A stretch of 64,000 nt of DNA from Lentisphaerota bacterium (GTDB lineage Bacteria > Verrucomicrobiota > Kiritimatiellia > CAIQIC01 > Lenti-01): NCBI GenBank assembly GCA_012514035.1, contig JAAZBB010000076.1:1-64000 (forward strand), given 5' to 3'. Both the position numbers and the translations under genes were made by a program. Below the pieces are notes generated by a model. That model saw nothing but the letters and a program-made list of their open reading frames with translations, did not search any database and was not told where the DNA came from. Shown here in pieces: positions 56,978-64,000 of the stretch (the stretch's first letter is position 1; each line of letters starts with the position of its first letter).

Positions 56978-57730
56978 TCAGGGACTTGGCGGCCGGATCA
57001 GCACCGCCCGGTCCCCTGTTTGGGGGTAGTCGCCACGGGCGGTCTCTTCCACCGCCGCGCCGGCAACATTCTCTCTCACATCCACGACGCGAACCCGCGC
57101 CACCCGCCGCCGGTCCCGCAGGACCGTCAACGGCAGCCCGTAGCGCACGCCCTGGCGCGCACCCCGGTCCACGATCACCAGCCCGAGGTCCGCATTCGCA
57201 TCCACGATGCGCGCCTCGACCGGCGCATCCACCGGCGCTTCCGGGGCGGAACCCGCGGCCGACGCCCGCCGGGTCTCGACCACGTCCAGCGCAGCCTGGG
57301 CCTCGGCCAGCGCCTCGCTCAGCTTCCGGATTCGTCGGTCGCGGTCCTCCAGGTCGTGTCGCAACCTGTCGATCTCCTGCGCCAGGCGACCCGTTACCAG
57401 GCGGGATTCTCCCGCCAGCAGGTCCAGCCATTCGTCGTTCTGGCCATCCGCCGCGCCGCCCTCGGCCGCTGCTGCGTGCCCGTCCGTGCGGATGGTGTTT
57501 GCTTCCTCATCCTGCGCGGACTGCACCGAAACCTCGGCCGTCTCCGCCTCAACCAGGGGTTCCGGAACAAGCCCGGCCCCTTCCTCAAGACGCGCCGGCG
57601 CGGACGCCGGCCCGATCATCAAAGAACTGCTCTCCACCGGCCGCCGCGAGCCGAACCACCAGCCCGCCGCCACCGCGGCTCCCAGCACTCCCGCGACGGC
57701 GATCAGCCCGCTTGCGCGCCGGAAACCCAT
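56978..57730 (-). CDS. Unknown membrane-anchored coiled-coil protein inserted in the S10 operon
   Basis: Not recognised. The 250-residue protein has one N-terminal membrane helix (about residues 8-26), an acidic Ala/Glu-rich linker (about 40-100), a coiled coil (about 108-155, LAQEIDRLRHDLEDRDRRIRKL), and a C-terminal beta-rich domain (about 170-250: LGLVIVDRGARQGVRYGLPLTVL and VRVVDVRENVAGA). The C-terminal domain resembles small beta-barrel modules seen in other PVC envelope proteins. The gene lies between rpsS (12 nt gap) and rplV (10 nt gap) in the same direction, so it must be part of the operon. Codon use looks like its neighbours. Possible role: envelope anchoring or regulation near translating ribosomes; no direct evidence. 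Confidence 0.8.
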   Translation of the reverse strand: MGFRRASGLIAVAGVLGAAVAAGWWFGSRRPVESSSLMIGPASAPARLEEGAGLVPEPLVEAETAEVSVQSAQDEEANTIRTDGHAAAAEGGAADGQNDEWLDLLAGESRLVTGRLAQEIDRLRHDLEDRDRRIRKLSEALAEAQAALDVVETRRASAAGSAPEAPVDAPVEARIVDANADLGLVIVDRGARQGVRYGLPLTVLRDRRRVARVRVVDVRENVAGAAVEETARGDYPQTGDRAVLIRPPSP

Positions 57731-57742
57731 CCAACCAAATCT

Positions 57743-58027
57743 CTACTTCAGGGCGACCGTCTTGTCCGTCGCCGCGCCGTGCTTGCGGAAGGTCCGCGTG
57801 GGCGCGAATTCGCCCAGGCGGTGCCCCACCATGTTCTCGGTCACGAACACGCTCGTGAAGACCTTGCCGTTATGGACCGTGAAGGTATGGCCCACAAACT
57901 CCGGCAGGATCATGCTGCGGCGCGACCAGGTCTTGATCGGTCGCTTCGCCCCGCTGGCGCCCAGCGCCTCCACCTTCTTCAGCAGGTGGGCCTCGACATA
58001 GGGACCTTTTTTGATTGAGCGCGTCAT
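57743..58027 (-). CDS. rpsS: 30S ribosomal protein S19
   Basis: A 94-residue protein of the 30S head, beginning [19 protein letters not shown] and containing [19 protein letters not shown]. The ATG at 58027 is 4 nt after rplB. The usual downstream neighbour rplV is displaced by an inserted gene. Confidence 0.97.
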   Translation of the reverse strand: MTRSIKKGPYVEAHLLKKVEALGASGAKRPIKTWSRRSMILPEFVGHTFTVHNGKVFTSVFVTENMVGHRLGEFAPTRTFRKHGAATDKTVALK

Positions 58028-58031
58028 GGTA

Positions 58032-58862
58032 CTATTTCTTTCTCCGCTGCACAATGAACTTGCCGGAGGACTTGCGGCCGCTGCGGGTCCGCTTGCCCTT
58101 GGTCAACTGGCCCCAGGGCGTCACCGGGTGCCCGCCACCCGAACTGCGGCCTTCGCCGCCGCCCATGGGGTGGTCCACCGGATTCATCGCCACGCCGCGC
58201 ACCGTGGGGCGAATGCCCTTCCAACGCTTGCGGCCGGCTTTGCCCAGGGAAATGTTTTCGTGTTCAAGGTTGCCCACCTGGCCAATGGTGGCATAACACC
58301 CGGCGTTCAGCTTGCGAATCTCGCCCGAAGGCAGCTTGATGTGGGCATAGGTTTCATCGCGGGCGGCGATGCGCGCCACCATGCCGGCGCTGCGCGCGAG
58401 CTTGGCGCCGCCGCCCGGGATCAGTTCGATGGCGTGAATCGGCATTCCGATGGGAATGGCGGACAGCGGCAAGGCATTGCCATCCACCGGCTCGGCCTGG
58501 GGGCTGGCCAGCAGGCGGACGCCAACCTGCAGTCCGTTCGGCGCCAGGATGTAGCGCTTCTCGCCGTCCGCATACGCCAGCAAGGCCAGGCGGGCCGTGC
58601 GGTTCGGGTCATATTCAATCGCTTGCACCTTCGCCGGAATATCCAGCTTGTCGTGCCGCCTGAAATCCACCAGCCGCAGGAACTTCTTATGTCCGCCGCC
58701 GCGATGGCGAATCGTGATCCGGCCCTGCGAATTGCGTCCGGCCTGGCTCTTCTTGACCCGGCGCAACCGGCGCTCCGGGCGCTTCCGGCTGATTCCTGCA
58801 AAATCCGACAGCGTGGTGAAACGCAGGCTGGCCGTCTTCGGCTTGTATTTTTTCAGGCCCAT
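58032..58862 (-). CDS. rplB: 50S ribosomal protein L2
   Basis: A 276-residue protein of the peptidyl-transferase region. [19 protein letters not shown]-type N-terminus, [15 protein letters not shown] and the C-terminal [20 protein letters not shown] are conserved. Confidence 0.97.
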   Translation of the reverse strand: MGLKKYKPKTASLRFTTLSDFAGISRKRPERRLRRVKKSQAGRNSQGRITIRHRGGGHKKFLRLVDFRRHDKLDIPAKVQAIEYDPNRTARLALLAYADGEKRYILAPNGLQVGVRLLASPQAEPVDGNALPLSAIPIGMPIHAIELIPGGGAKLARSAGMVARIAARDETYAHIKLPSGEIRKLNAGCYATIGQVGNLEHENISLGKAGRKRWKGIRPTVRGVAMNPVDHPMGGGEGRSSGGGHPVTPWGQLTKGKRTRSGRKSSGKFIVQRRKK

Positions 58863-58874
58863 CGTCGATCCTCG

Positions 58875-59153
58875 TTATGCCATTTCAATGGTTTGACCGG
58901 CCGCAAGCGTCACCACCGCGCGTTTCCACGTCGGGGTCTGGCCATACGTCATCATCCGCACGCGCTTGGCCTTGCCGGGCCGCTGCATCGTGTTCACATC
59001 CTTGACCTTGACGTTGAACTGCTGTTCCACGGCCCGGCGGATTTCCAGCTTGTTCGCCCGGCGGTCCACTTCAAACAGGTATTGGTTGACCGCCTCTTTC
59101 AGGCGCGTGCCCTTTTCGGTCACCAGCAGTTTCTTGACAACCGGCGCCTTCAT
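58875..59153 (-). CDS. rplW: 50S ribosomal protein L23
   Basis: A 92-residue exit-tunnel protein that docks SRP and trigger factor. [40 protein letters not shown] and [10 protein letters not shown] are typical. The ATG at 59153 overlaps the rplD stop as ATGA. Confidence 0.96.
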   Translation of the reverse strand: MKAPVVKKLLVTEKGTRLKEAVNQYLFEVDRRANKLEIRRAVEQQFNVKVKDVNTMQRPGKAKRVRMMTYGQTPTWKRAVVTLAAGQTIEMA

Positions 59154-59788
59154 CGCTCCACCCCTTCCGCCAAGCGCTTGGTCAGCGCGTCCCATCCAGC
59201 CCCATCCGTAATGATCACCGGGTAGCGCGTCACCTGATAGGGATGCACCTGCGCCGCGGTCGTCACTTCCACCCGGGGCAAATTCCGCGCGGCGCGGGTC
59301 AGGTTGCGGCTCGCAGCGCCCGTTGCCAGCAGCGTGGCGCGTCCGTTGGCCACTTTTTTCAGCAGGCCGGCCACCGCCTTGGTTTTCGGTTCGATCGCCG
59401 CGAGCTCCTCGACCACCACCACGGCACCTGCGGCAATTTTCTCGCTCATGGCCCGCCGGAACGCCAGGGCCGCGGTCTTCTTATTGACCTTTTTGGAGAA
59501 GTCCCGCGGATGGGGCCCGAACACCACGCCGCCGCCGCGCAACAGGGGCGAACGGATCGATCCCTGGCGGGCCCGGCCGGTCCCCTTCTGCCGGAATGGC
59601 TTGCGGCCGCCGCCGCGGACATCCGCGCGCGTCTTGGTGGCGGCCGTGCCCGCGCGGAGTCCCGCCCGGTACGCGGTCACCACGTCCGCCACGGCCTGCG
59701 AACCACGCTTCAATTCCAGCAGCCCGGCGGCGACTTCCTTTTCGCCGGCGGCCGTGCCGTCCAACTGATATACTGTCACTTTGCTCAT
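59150..59788 (-). CDS. rplD: 50S ribosomal protein L4
   Basis: A 212-residue protein with the tunnel loop [20 protein letters not shown] and [19 protein letters not shown]. The ATG at 59788 (MSKVTVYQ) is preferred; a GTG at 59797 overlaps the rplC stop and is also possible. L4 autoregulates the S10 operon in E. coli; no such leader is evident here. Confidence 0.96.
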   Translation of the reverse strand: MSKVTVYQLDGTAAGEKEVAAGLLELKRGSQAVADVVTAYRAGLRAGTAATKTRADVRGGGRKPFRQKGTGRARQGSIRSPLLRGGGVVFGPHPRDFSKKVNKKTAALAFRRAMSEKIAAGAVVVVEELAAIEPKTKAVAGLLKKVANGRATLLATGAASRNLTRAARNLPRVEVTTAAQVHPYQVTRYPVIITDGAGWDALTKRLAEGVER

Positions 59789-59793
59789 GACCT

Positions 59794-60423
59794 TCACGCC
59801 TTCTTGATCGCCTTACGCACCAGCACGATGCCGCCCGCCGGACCGGGCACCGCGCCCTCCAGCAGCAGGGCGTTGTCGTCCGGCAGGACCTTGACCACCC
59901 GCAGGTTCTGGGTGGTGATGTCCACCGAACCCATGTGGCCCGGCAGCTTCTTGTTGGCGAAAATCCGGCCGGGCCATTCGCGGTTGCCGATGGATCCAGG
60001 CTTGCGTTGCCAGCCGCCGCCGTGCGACGCCCGGCCGCCGCCGAACCGGAACCGCCTCACGACGCCCTGGAACCCGCGCCCTTTGGTGTGACCCAGCACG
60101 TCCACATATTTCACGCCTTCGAAAATCTTGGCCGTGAGCACGTCCCCGGCCTGGGCCGCCTCGTCCGCTGTCACGCGCACTTCGCGCACCACCTGGGCGG
60201 GTTTTGCGCCGGCCTTCTTGAAGTGTCCTTGCGCGGGCTTCGTCAGGCGGGACTCTTTCTGCTCGCCGAATCCGAGTTGGAGGGCCTCATAACCGTCCGG
60301 TTTGGCCCCCTTGCGCTGAATCACGGTGCACGGGCCCACCTGCACAACCGTCACGGGCACCTGGACGCCGGCGTCGTCATAGACGCGGGTCATGCCGATT
60401 TTTCTGCCGATCAATGCTTGCAT
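59794..60423 (-). CDS. rplC: 50S ribosomal protein L3
   Basis: A 209-residue early-assembly protein: [19 protein letters not shown] at the start, and the conserved [22 protein letters not shown] plus [21 protein letters not shown]-like segment. Confidence 0.97.
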   Translation of the reverse strand: MQALIGRKIGMTRVYDDAGVQVPVTVVQVGPCTVIQRKGAKPDGYEALQLGFGEQKESRLTKPAQGHFKKAGAKPAQVVREVRVTADEAAQAGDVLTAKIFEGVKYVDVLGHTKGRGFQGVVRRFRFGGGRASHGGGWQRKPGSIGNREWPGRIFANKKLPGHMGSVDITTQNLRVVKVLPDDNALLLEGAVPGPAGGIVLVRKAIKKA

Positions 60424-60436
60424 GGACGCGCTCCCC

Positions 60437-60745
60437 CTAGATCTTGATTTGAATGTCCACCCCGGCGGGGAGATTCAGCTTCTTCAGCTCGTCCACCGTC
60501 TTGGCCGTGGGATCGATGATGTCCAGCAGGCGCTTGTGCGTGCGGATTTCAAACTGTTCCATGGACTTCTTGTCCGCGTGGACGCTGCGGTTGACCGTAT
60601 AGCGCTCGATGCGGGTCGGCATCGGGATCGGCCCCGCCACCCGGGCGCCCGTGCGCTTGGTCGTCTCCACGATCTCGCCTGCCGACTGGTCCAGGATCCG
60701 GTGGTCGAACGCCCGCAGCCGTATTCTGATTCGTTGTCCGCTCAT
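60437..60745 (-). CDS. rpsJ: 30S ribosomal protein S10 (NusE)
   Basis: A 102-residue protein: [20 protein letters not shown] and [20 protein letters not shown]. It also acts as NusE with NusB at boxA, a match for the rRNA leader element at 1391-1404. Directly follows fusA, with no tuf gene between. Confidence 0.97.
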   Translation of the reverse strand: MSGQRIRIRLRAFDHRILDQSAGEIVETTKRTGARVAGPIPMPTRIERYTVNRSVHADKKSMEQFEIRTHKRLLDIIDPTAKTVDELKKLNLPAGVDIQIKI

Positions 60746-60755
60746 GTCTTTTCTT

Positions 60756-62852
60756 TCAACGGTTCCTCAATGCCTGACTCAGATTTTCCGGCACCACTTC
60801 GAACCGGGTCGGCTCCATCGCATACCCGGCGCGTCCACGTGTCAAAGAACGCAATGTCGTGGCGTAGCCGAACAGTTCCGCCAGCGGCACCGACGCCTCG
60901 ATCACCCGCATTCCATCCCGCTGCGCCACGTCTTTCACCTGGCCGCGGCGCATGTTCAGGTCGCCCAGCACGTCGCCCAAATGTTCTTCGGGCGTCATAA
61001 TCTCGAGCGCCATAATCGGCTCGAGCAGGGCCGGACGGGCTGCCTGCGCCGCCTCGCGCAGCGACATCGAAGCCGCCGATCGAAACGCAATTTCCGACGA
61101 ATCGACCGGATGCCATTGGCCATTGACCACCGACACCCGGACGTCGACTAGCGGGAAACTTCCCAGCACACCTGTGCTCAGCCCGTCGCGGATTCCTTCC
61201 TCCACAACAGGCCGAAAATCGTGCGGGATTAAATCAGATGAAACGTGGAAGTCAACACTATTTCCAGCGCCCCGCTCATTTTTTTCCAGGGCCACGCCCA
61301 CCAGCGCAAAATGGCGCTTCCCGCCCAGCTCCCGGTCGAAGGCGAAATCCGCCCCCGCGGCCGCGGTGATCGTCTCGCGGTAGGCCACCATGGGCCGCCC
61401 GGCATTGGCCTGGACCTTGAACTCCCGCAGCATCCGGTCGCGCAGGATTTCCAGATGCAGTTCGCCCATGCCCTGGATGATGGTCTGGCCGGTCTCCACG
61501 TTTTGCCCCACTCGGAACGTGGGATCCTCGTCGGCCAGATCGGCCAGCGCGGCCTGCATTTTTTCCTTGTCCGCCTGGGTCTTGGGCTCGATCGCCATGG
61601 ACACCACCGGCTCCGGAAAAACGATCCGCTCCAGCGCGATGGGCTTCTGCTCCGCGCAGAGCGTGTCGCCTGTGCCCACGCCCTTGATGCCCGCAATCGC
61701 CCCGATTTCACCGGAATAAAGCGTGTCGATTTCCTCCCGCTGATTCGCGTGCAGCCGGATCAAGCGCTGGAGGCGCTCCCGCTTCTGCGTACGCGGATTC
61801 CAGACGTTCATTCCCTTCTTCAATGTGCCCGAATACACCCGCATGAAAATCAATTTGCCCACGAAGGGATCGGTCGCCACCTTGAACGCCAGCGCCGCCA
61901 GCGGCTCGAAATCGCCGGTTGCCCGTTCCAGTTCTTCTTCGGTCTTAGGGTGGCGGCCCTTGATCGGCGGGACGTCCAGCGGCGACGGCAGAAACGCGAC
62001 CACGGCATCCAGCAACGGCTGGATGCCCTGGTTGCGCAAGCTCGTGCCGCACAGCACCGGTACCATCCGGCCGGACACCGTCGCCTGGCGAATGCCCGTC
62101 TGCAAGGCCTCGACCGACAGGTCCCCTTCGTCCAGATACGCGTTCAGCAAGCCTTCGTCGGTCTCGGCCACCGCTTCCAGCAAGGTTTCGCGGGCTTGTT
62201 GCGCCGCAGCCTGCAGCTCGCCGGGAATGTCCTGTTCGCTCATTTGCGCACCCAGCGAGGCCGCATCGAAGGCCCATGCCCTCATCCGGACCAGGTCGAT
62301 CACGCCCCGGAAATGCTCTTCGGCGCCCCAGGGAATCTGGATGGCCACCGCCGGGGCCTGCAGCTTGGCGCGCATTTCCGCCACCACCCGGTCGAACGAA
62401 GCCCCCACCCGGTCCATCTTGTTGACAAAGGCCATGCGGGGCACGCGGTACTTGTTGGCCTGCCGCCAAACGGTTTCCGATTGCGGCTGCACGCCGCCCA
62501 CCGCGCAAAACACTCCCACCGCCCCATCCAACACCCGCAGGGCCCGTTCCACTTCCGCGGTAAAATCCACGTGCCCCGGAGTATCAATGATGTTGATCTG
62601 GTGTTTCTTCCAGAAACAGGTTGTCGCAGCACTGGTGATGGTGATGCCCCGCTCCTGTTCCTGGGCCATCCAATCCATCACCGCCGTGCCGTCGTGCACC
62701 TCCCCCATCTTGTGCACCTTGCCGGTGTAGAACAGAATCCGTTCGGTGGTCGTGGTTTTTCCGGCGTCGATATGGGCAACGATCCCGATGTTCCGGATCG
62801 CGGTCAGCGCGTGTCCGCGCCCCACCGCCTCAATCTTGACCTCCTTTGCCAC
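60756..62852 (-). CDS. fusA: Elongation factor G
   Basis: Ribosomal translocase GTPase of 698 residues. The G domain has [13 protein letters not shown] (about 20-32), the DTPGHVDF G3 motif and NKMD. Domains IV and V ([19 protein letters not shown] and [11 protein letters not shown]) are complete. GTG 62852 is chosen: it gives the family length and lies 44 nt downstream of a promoter. The upstream GTG at 62897 lies within that promoter. The gene is separated from rpsL, rpsG and tuf, which are not in the window. Confidence 0.96.
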   Translation of the reverse strand: MAKEVKIEAVGRGHALTAIRNIGIVAHIDAGKTTTTERILFYTGKVHKMGEVHDGTAVMDWMAQEQERGITITSAATTCFWKKHQINIIDTPGHVDFTAEVERALRVLDGAVGVFCAVGGVQPQSETVWRQANKYRVPRMAFVNKMDRVGASFDRVVAEMRAKLQAPAVAIQIPWGAEEHFRGVIDLVRMRAWAFDAASLGAQMSEQDIPGELQAAAQQARETLLEAVAETDEGLLNAYLDEGDLSVEALQTGIRQATVSGRMVPVLCGTSLRNQGIQPLLDAVVAFLPSPLDVPPIKGRHPKTEEELERATGDFEPLAALAFKVATDPFVGKLIFMRVYSGTLKKGMNVWNPRTQKRERLQRLIRLHANQREEIDTLYSGEIGAIAGIKGVGTGDTLCAEQKPIALERIVFPEPVVSMAIEPKTQADKEKMQAALADLADEDPTFRVGQNVETGQTIIQGMGELHLEILRDRMLREFKVQANAGRPMVAYRETITAAAGADFAFDRELGGKRHFALVGVALEKNERGAGNSVDFHVSSDLIPHDFRPVVEEGIRDGLSTGVLGSFPLVDVRVSVVNGQWHPVDSSEIAFRSAASMSLREAAQAARPALLEPIMALEIMTPEEHLGDVLGDLNMRRGQVKDVAQRDGMRVIEASVPLAELFGYATTLRSLTRGRAGYAMEPTRFEVVPENLSQALRNR

Positions 62853-62895
62853 CGTACGCCTGCGCTTTCTCTTCTGCTGCCGAACATGGGGGGGC

Positions 62896-62925
62896 ACCCT
62901 ATCACGCGTCTGCCGCCGCCGCCAA
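62896..62925 (-). promoter_or_regulatory. Putative promoter of the fusA-rplQ supercluster
   Basis: On the minus strand TTGGCG (62925-62920) and TAGGGT (62901-62896) are spaced by 18 nt, 43 nt before the GTG at 62852. The -10 hexamer equals that of the distal rRNA and glycosylphosphotransferase promoters. Confidence 0.45.
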
Positions 62926-63008
62926 GAAAAGACTGCGGGAGAGGAAAGGGCCGGGGATATCCCGTCGCGACCGCGGCGCCCCCTCCTTCTCCCCCGGAGC
63001 CATCCGCA

Positions 63009-64000
63009 TCACATCAGCGAAAGCGCATCCACATCCACCGCGATGGAAATCCCCTTGGGCGGCTTGCAGGCCTTGAGCAAGGCCCGCAGAAATGGAACAT
63101 GTTCACTTGCCTTGCGGGACCACAGCATGAACTGGGCGCGGTGGAATCCCTTCGCCTTGGCCAGCAGTGCCGGCGCCGGTCCGGTCAGGCGCACGGCGTC
63201 CGGCAACATCGGTTGCAACCGTTTGGCAAATTCCTTGGAGCAGGCATCCACCGCCCGTTCGTCCTTCCCTTTGAACAACACCGTGGTCAGGCGCACGAAT
63301 GGCGGATAATGCATCTCCCGGCGCATTTCGATCTCCTGGTCGTAGAAGGTCGCGTAATCCGCATGGCGCGCGGACTGCACGGCGGGATGGAAAGGGGTAT
63401 AGGTCTGGATAAAGACTTCCCCGGGCACATCCCCGCGGCCGGCGCGGCCCGCCACCTGGGTCAGGAGTTGAAAGGTTCGCTCCGCGGCGCGGAAATCCGG
63501 CATTTGCAGGCTCAGATCGGCGTGGATCACCCCCACCAGCGTCACGTTTGGAAAATCCAGTCCCTTCGCAATCATCTGCGTCCCGATCAGGATATCGATG
63601 TCGCCGCGCCGGAACTGCCCGAGAATCCGGGCATGGGCGTCCTTGGGGCCGGTGGTGTCGGAATCCATCCGCGCCACGCGCGCCCCGGGAAAAATCCGTT
63701 TGACGGCGGCCTCAACCCGCTGGGTGCCGACCCCGGTCATCTTGATGTTCGGCGCCCGGCACTCGGGATTGGAACAAAAACCCGGAACCGGCCGAACCAC
63801 GCCGCACACATGGCACTGCATGGTCTCGGATTGCCGGTGATAGGTCAGCCGGACGCTGCAGTTCGGGCAGGTTTCCACCAACCCGCAGGCCGGGCACATC
63901 ACCGTGGTGGCGTAGCCGCGGCGATTCAGGAACAGGAGGGTCTGCTCGGCCTGGGCCAGTCGCAGACGGATGGCTTCGACCAGTTCCTGCGACAGCAGAT
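63009..64000 (-). CDS. priA: Primosomal helicase PriA, C-terminal part (cut by right window edge)
   Basis: Replication-restart helicase. About 330 C-terminal residues are present. LLFLNRRGYATT near the cut edge leads into a zinc-binding cysteine series (MCPACGLVETCPNCSVRL, QCHVCG and FCSNPEC), then the helicase C-terminal motifs DSDTTGPKDAH, IGTQMIAKGLDFPNVTLV and QVAGRAGRG. The N-terminal domain and Walker motifs lie beyond the window. Transcribed in the same direction as fusA, with a 156-nt gap. Confidence 0.95.
   Translation of the reverse strand, partial: LLSQELVEAIRLRLAQAEQTLLFLNRRGYATTVMCPACGLVETCPNCSVRLTYHRQSETMQCHVCGVVRPVPGFCSNPECRAPNIKMTGVGTQRVEAAVKRIFPGARVARMDSDTTGPKDAHARILGQFRRGDIDILIGTQMIAKGLDFPNVTLVGVIHADLSLQMPDFRAAERTFQLLTQVAGRAGRGDVPGEVFIQTYTPFHPAVQSARHADYATFYDQEIEMRREMHYPPFVRLTTVLFKGKDERAVDACSKEFAKRLQPMLPDAVRLTGPAPALLAKAKGFHRAQFMLWSRKASEHVPFLRALLKACKPPKGISIAVDVDALSLM

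Noticed and set aside
55714-57858. 714-residue plus-strand frame opposite rplP, rpsC, rplV and the inserted gene
   Set aside because: Antisense to four operon genes; extreme Arg/Pro/Ala composition.

Overview
The window reads as a chromosomal core segment of a GC-rich (roughly 60-65% by eye) Gram-negative bacterium of the PVC superphylum, most likely Kiritimatiellota or a close relative. The lineage call is an inference. It rests on the 16S fragment, an SHD1-thioredoxin fusion, autotransporter-associated beta-strand repeats on a secreted amylase, and low-complexity intergenic elements that I associate with this group. No phage, CRISPR array, tRNA gene or intact insertion sequence was seen.

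Layout. 1-1784: 5' part of a 16S rRNA gene (minus strand, running off the left edge) with a leader holding a boxA antiterminator, a strong hairpin and two tandem promoters. 1785-2753: a D-2-hydroxyacid dehydrogenase. 2915-8571: gap-pgk-tpiA-secG plus a peptide-binding lipoprotein, all minus strand behind one promoter. 8634-11781: a small membrane ORF, a Fur/PerR regulator with a perfect operator-like palindrome, and a K+-dependent membrane pyrophosphatase. 11828-16069: a barrel-like lipoprotein, rimO, an iron-sulfur flavoprotein and an orphan OppD ATPase. 16070-17712: a gene-poor stretch with a 30-bp palindrome, a rhomboid protease and a convergent terminator. 17713-23142: a translation/secretion operon transcribed rpmE-prfA-prmC-(zinc-ribbon membrane protein)-ffh-rpsP-khpA-trmD. 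23143-35223: an accessory-looking secretome block with a MITE-like element, a 1659-residue subtilase, a protein built of three tandem repeats, and a 1691-residue GH13 protein. 35224-41127: an operon mnmA-(AI-2E exporter)-yihY-uvrD. 41219-44915: a plus-strand group with a sugar-phosphate transferase, a glycosyltransferase, a small-multidrug-export type membrane protein and an SHD1-thioredoxin.

45002-62852 is a continuous minus-strand fusA-S10-spc-alpha supercluster (fusA, rpsJ ... rplQ; 31 conserved genes). Three things are unusual. An unrecognised membrane-anchored coiled-coil gene sits between rpsS and rplV. rpmD (L30) is missing between rpsE and rplO. The str part is reduced to fusA, with no rpsL, rpsG or tuf next to it. 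The window ends inside priA.

Most of the window is translation and protein export machinery, with several genes overlapping by ATGA junctions. Promoter-like sites with TTGnCG-type -35 and TA(G/T)GGT-type -10 hexamers, 17-18 nt apart, recur before the rRNA, gap, fusA and glycan genes, and two of them lie so close to the start codon that leaderless transcripts are likely. The best candidates for undescribed biology are the gene inside the S10 operon, the MITE-like element at 23.2-23.4 kb, the triple-repeat secreted protein, the membrane-anchored DnaJ-type zinc-finger protein in the ffh operon, and the large palindromic intergenic elements.
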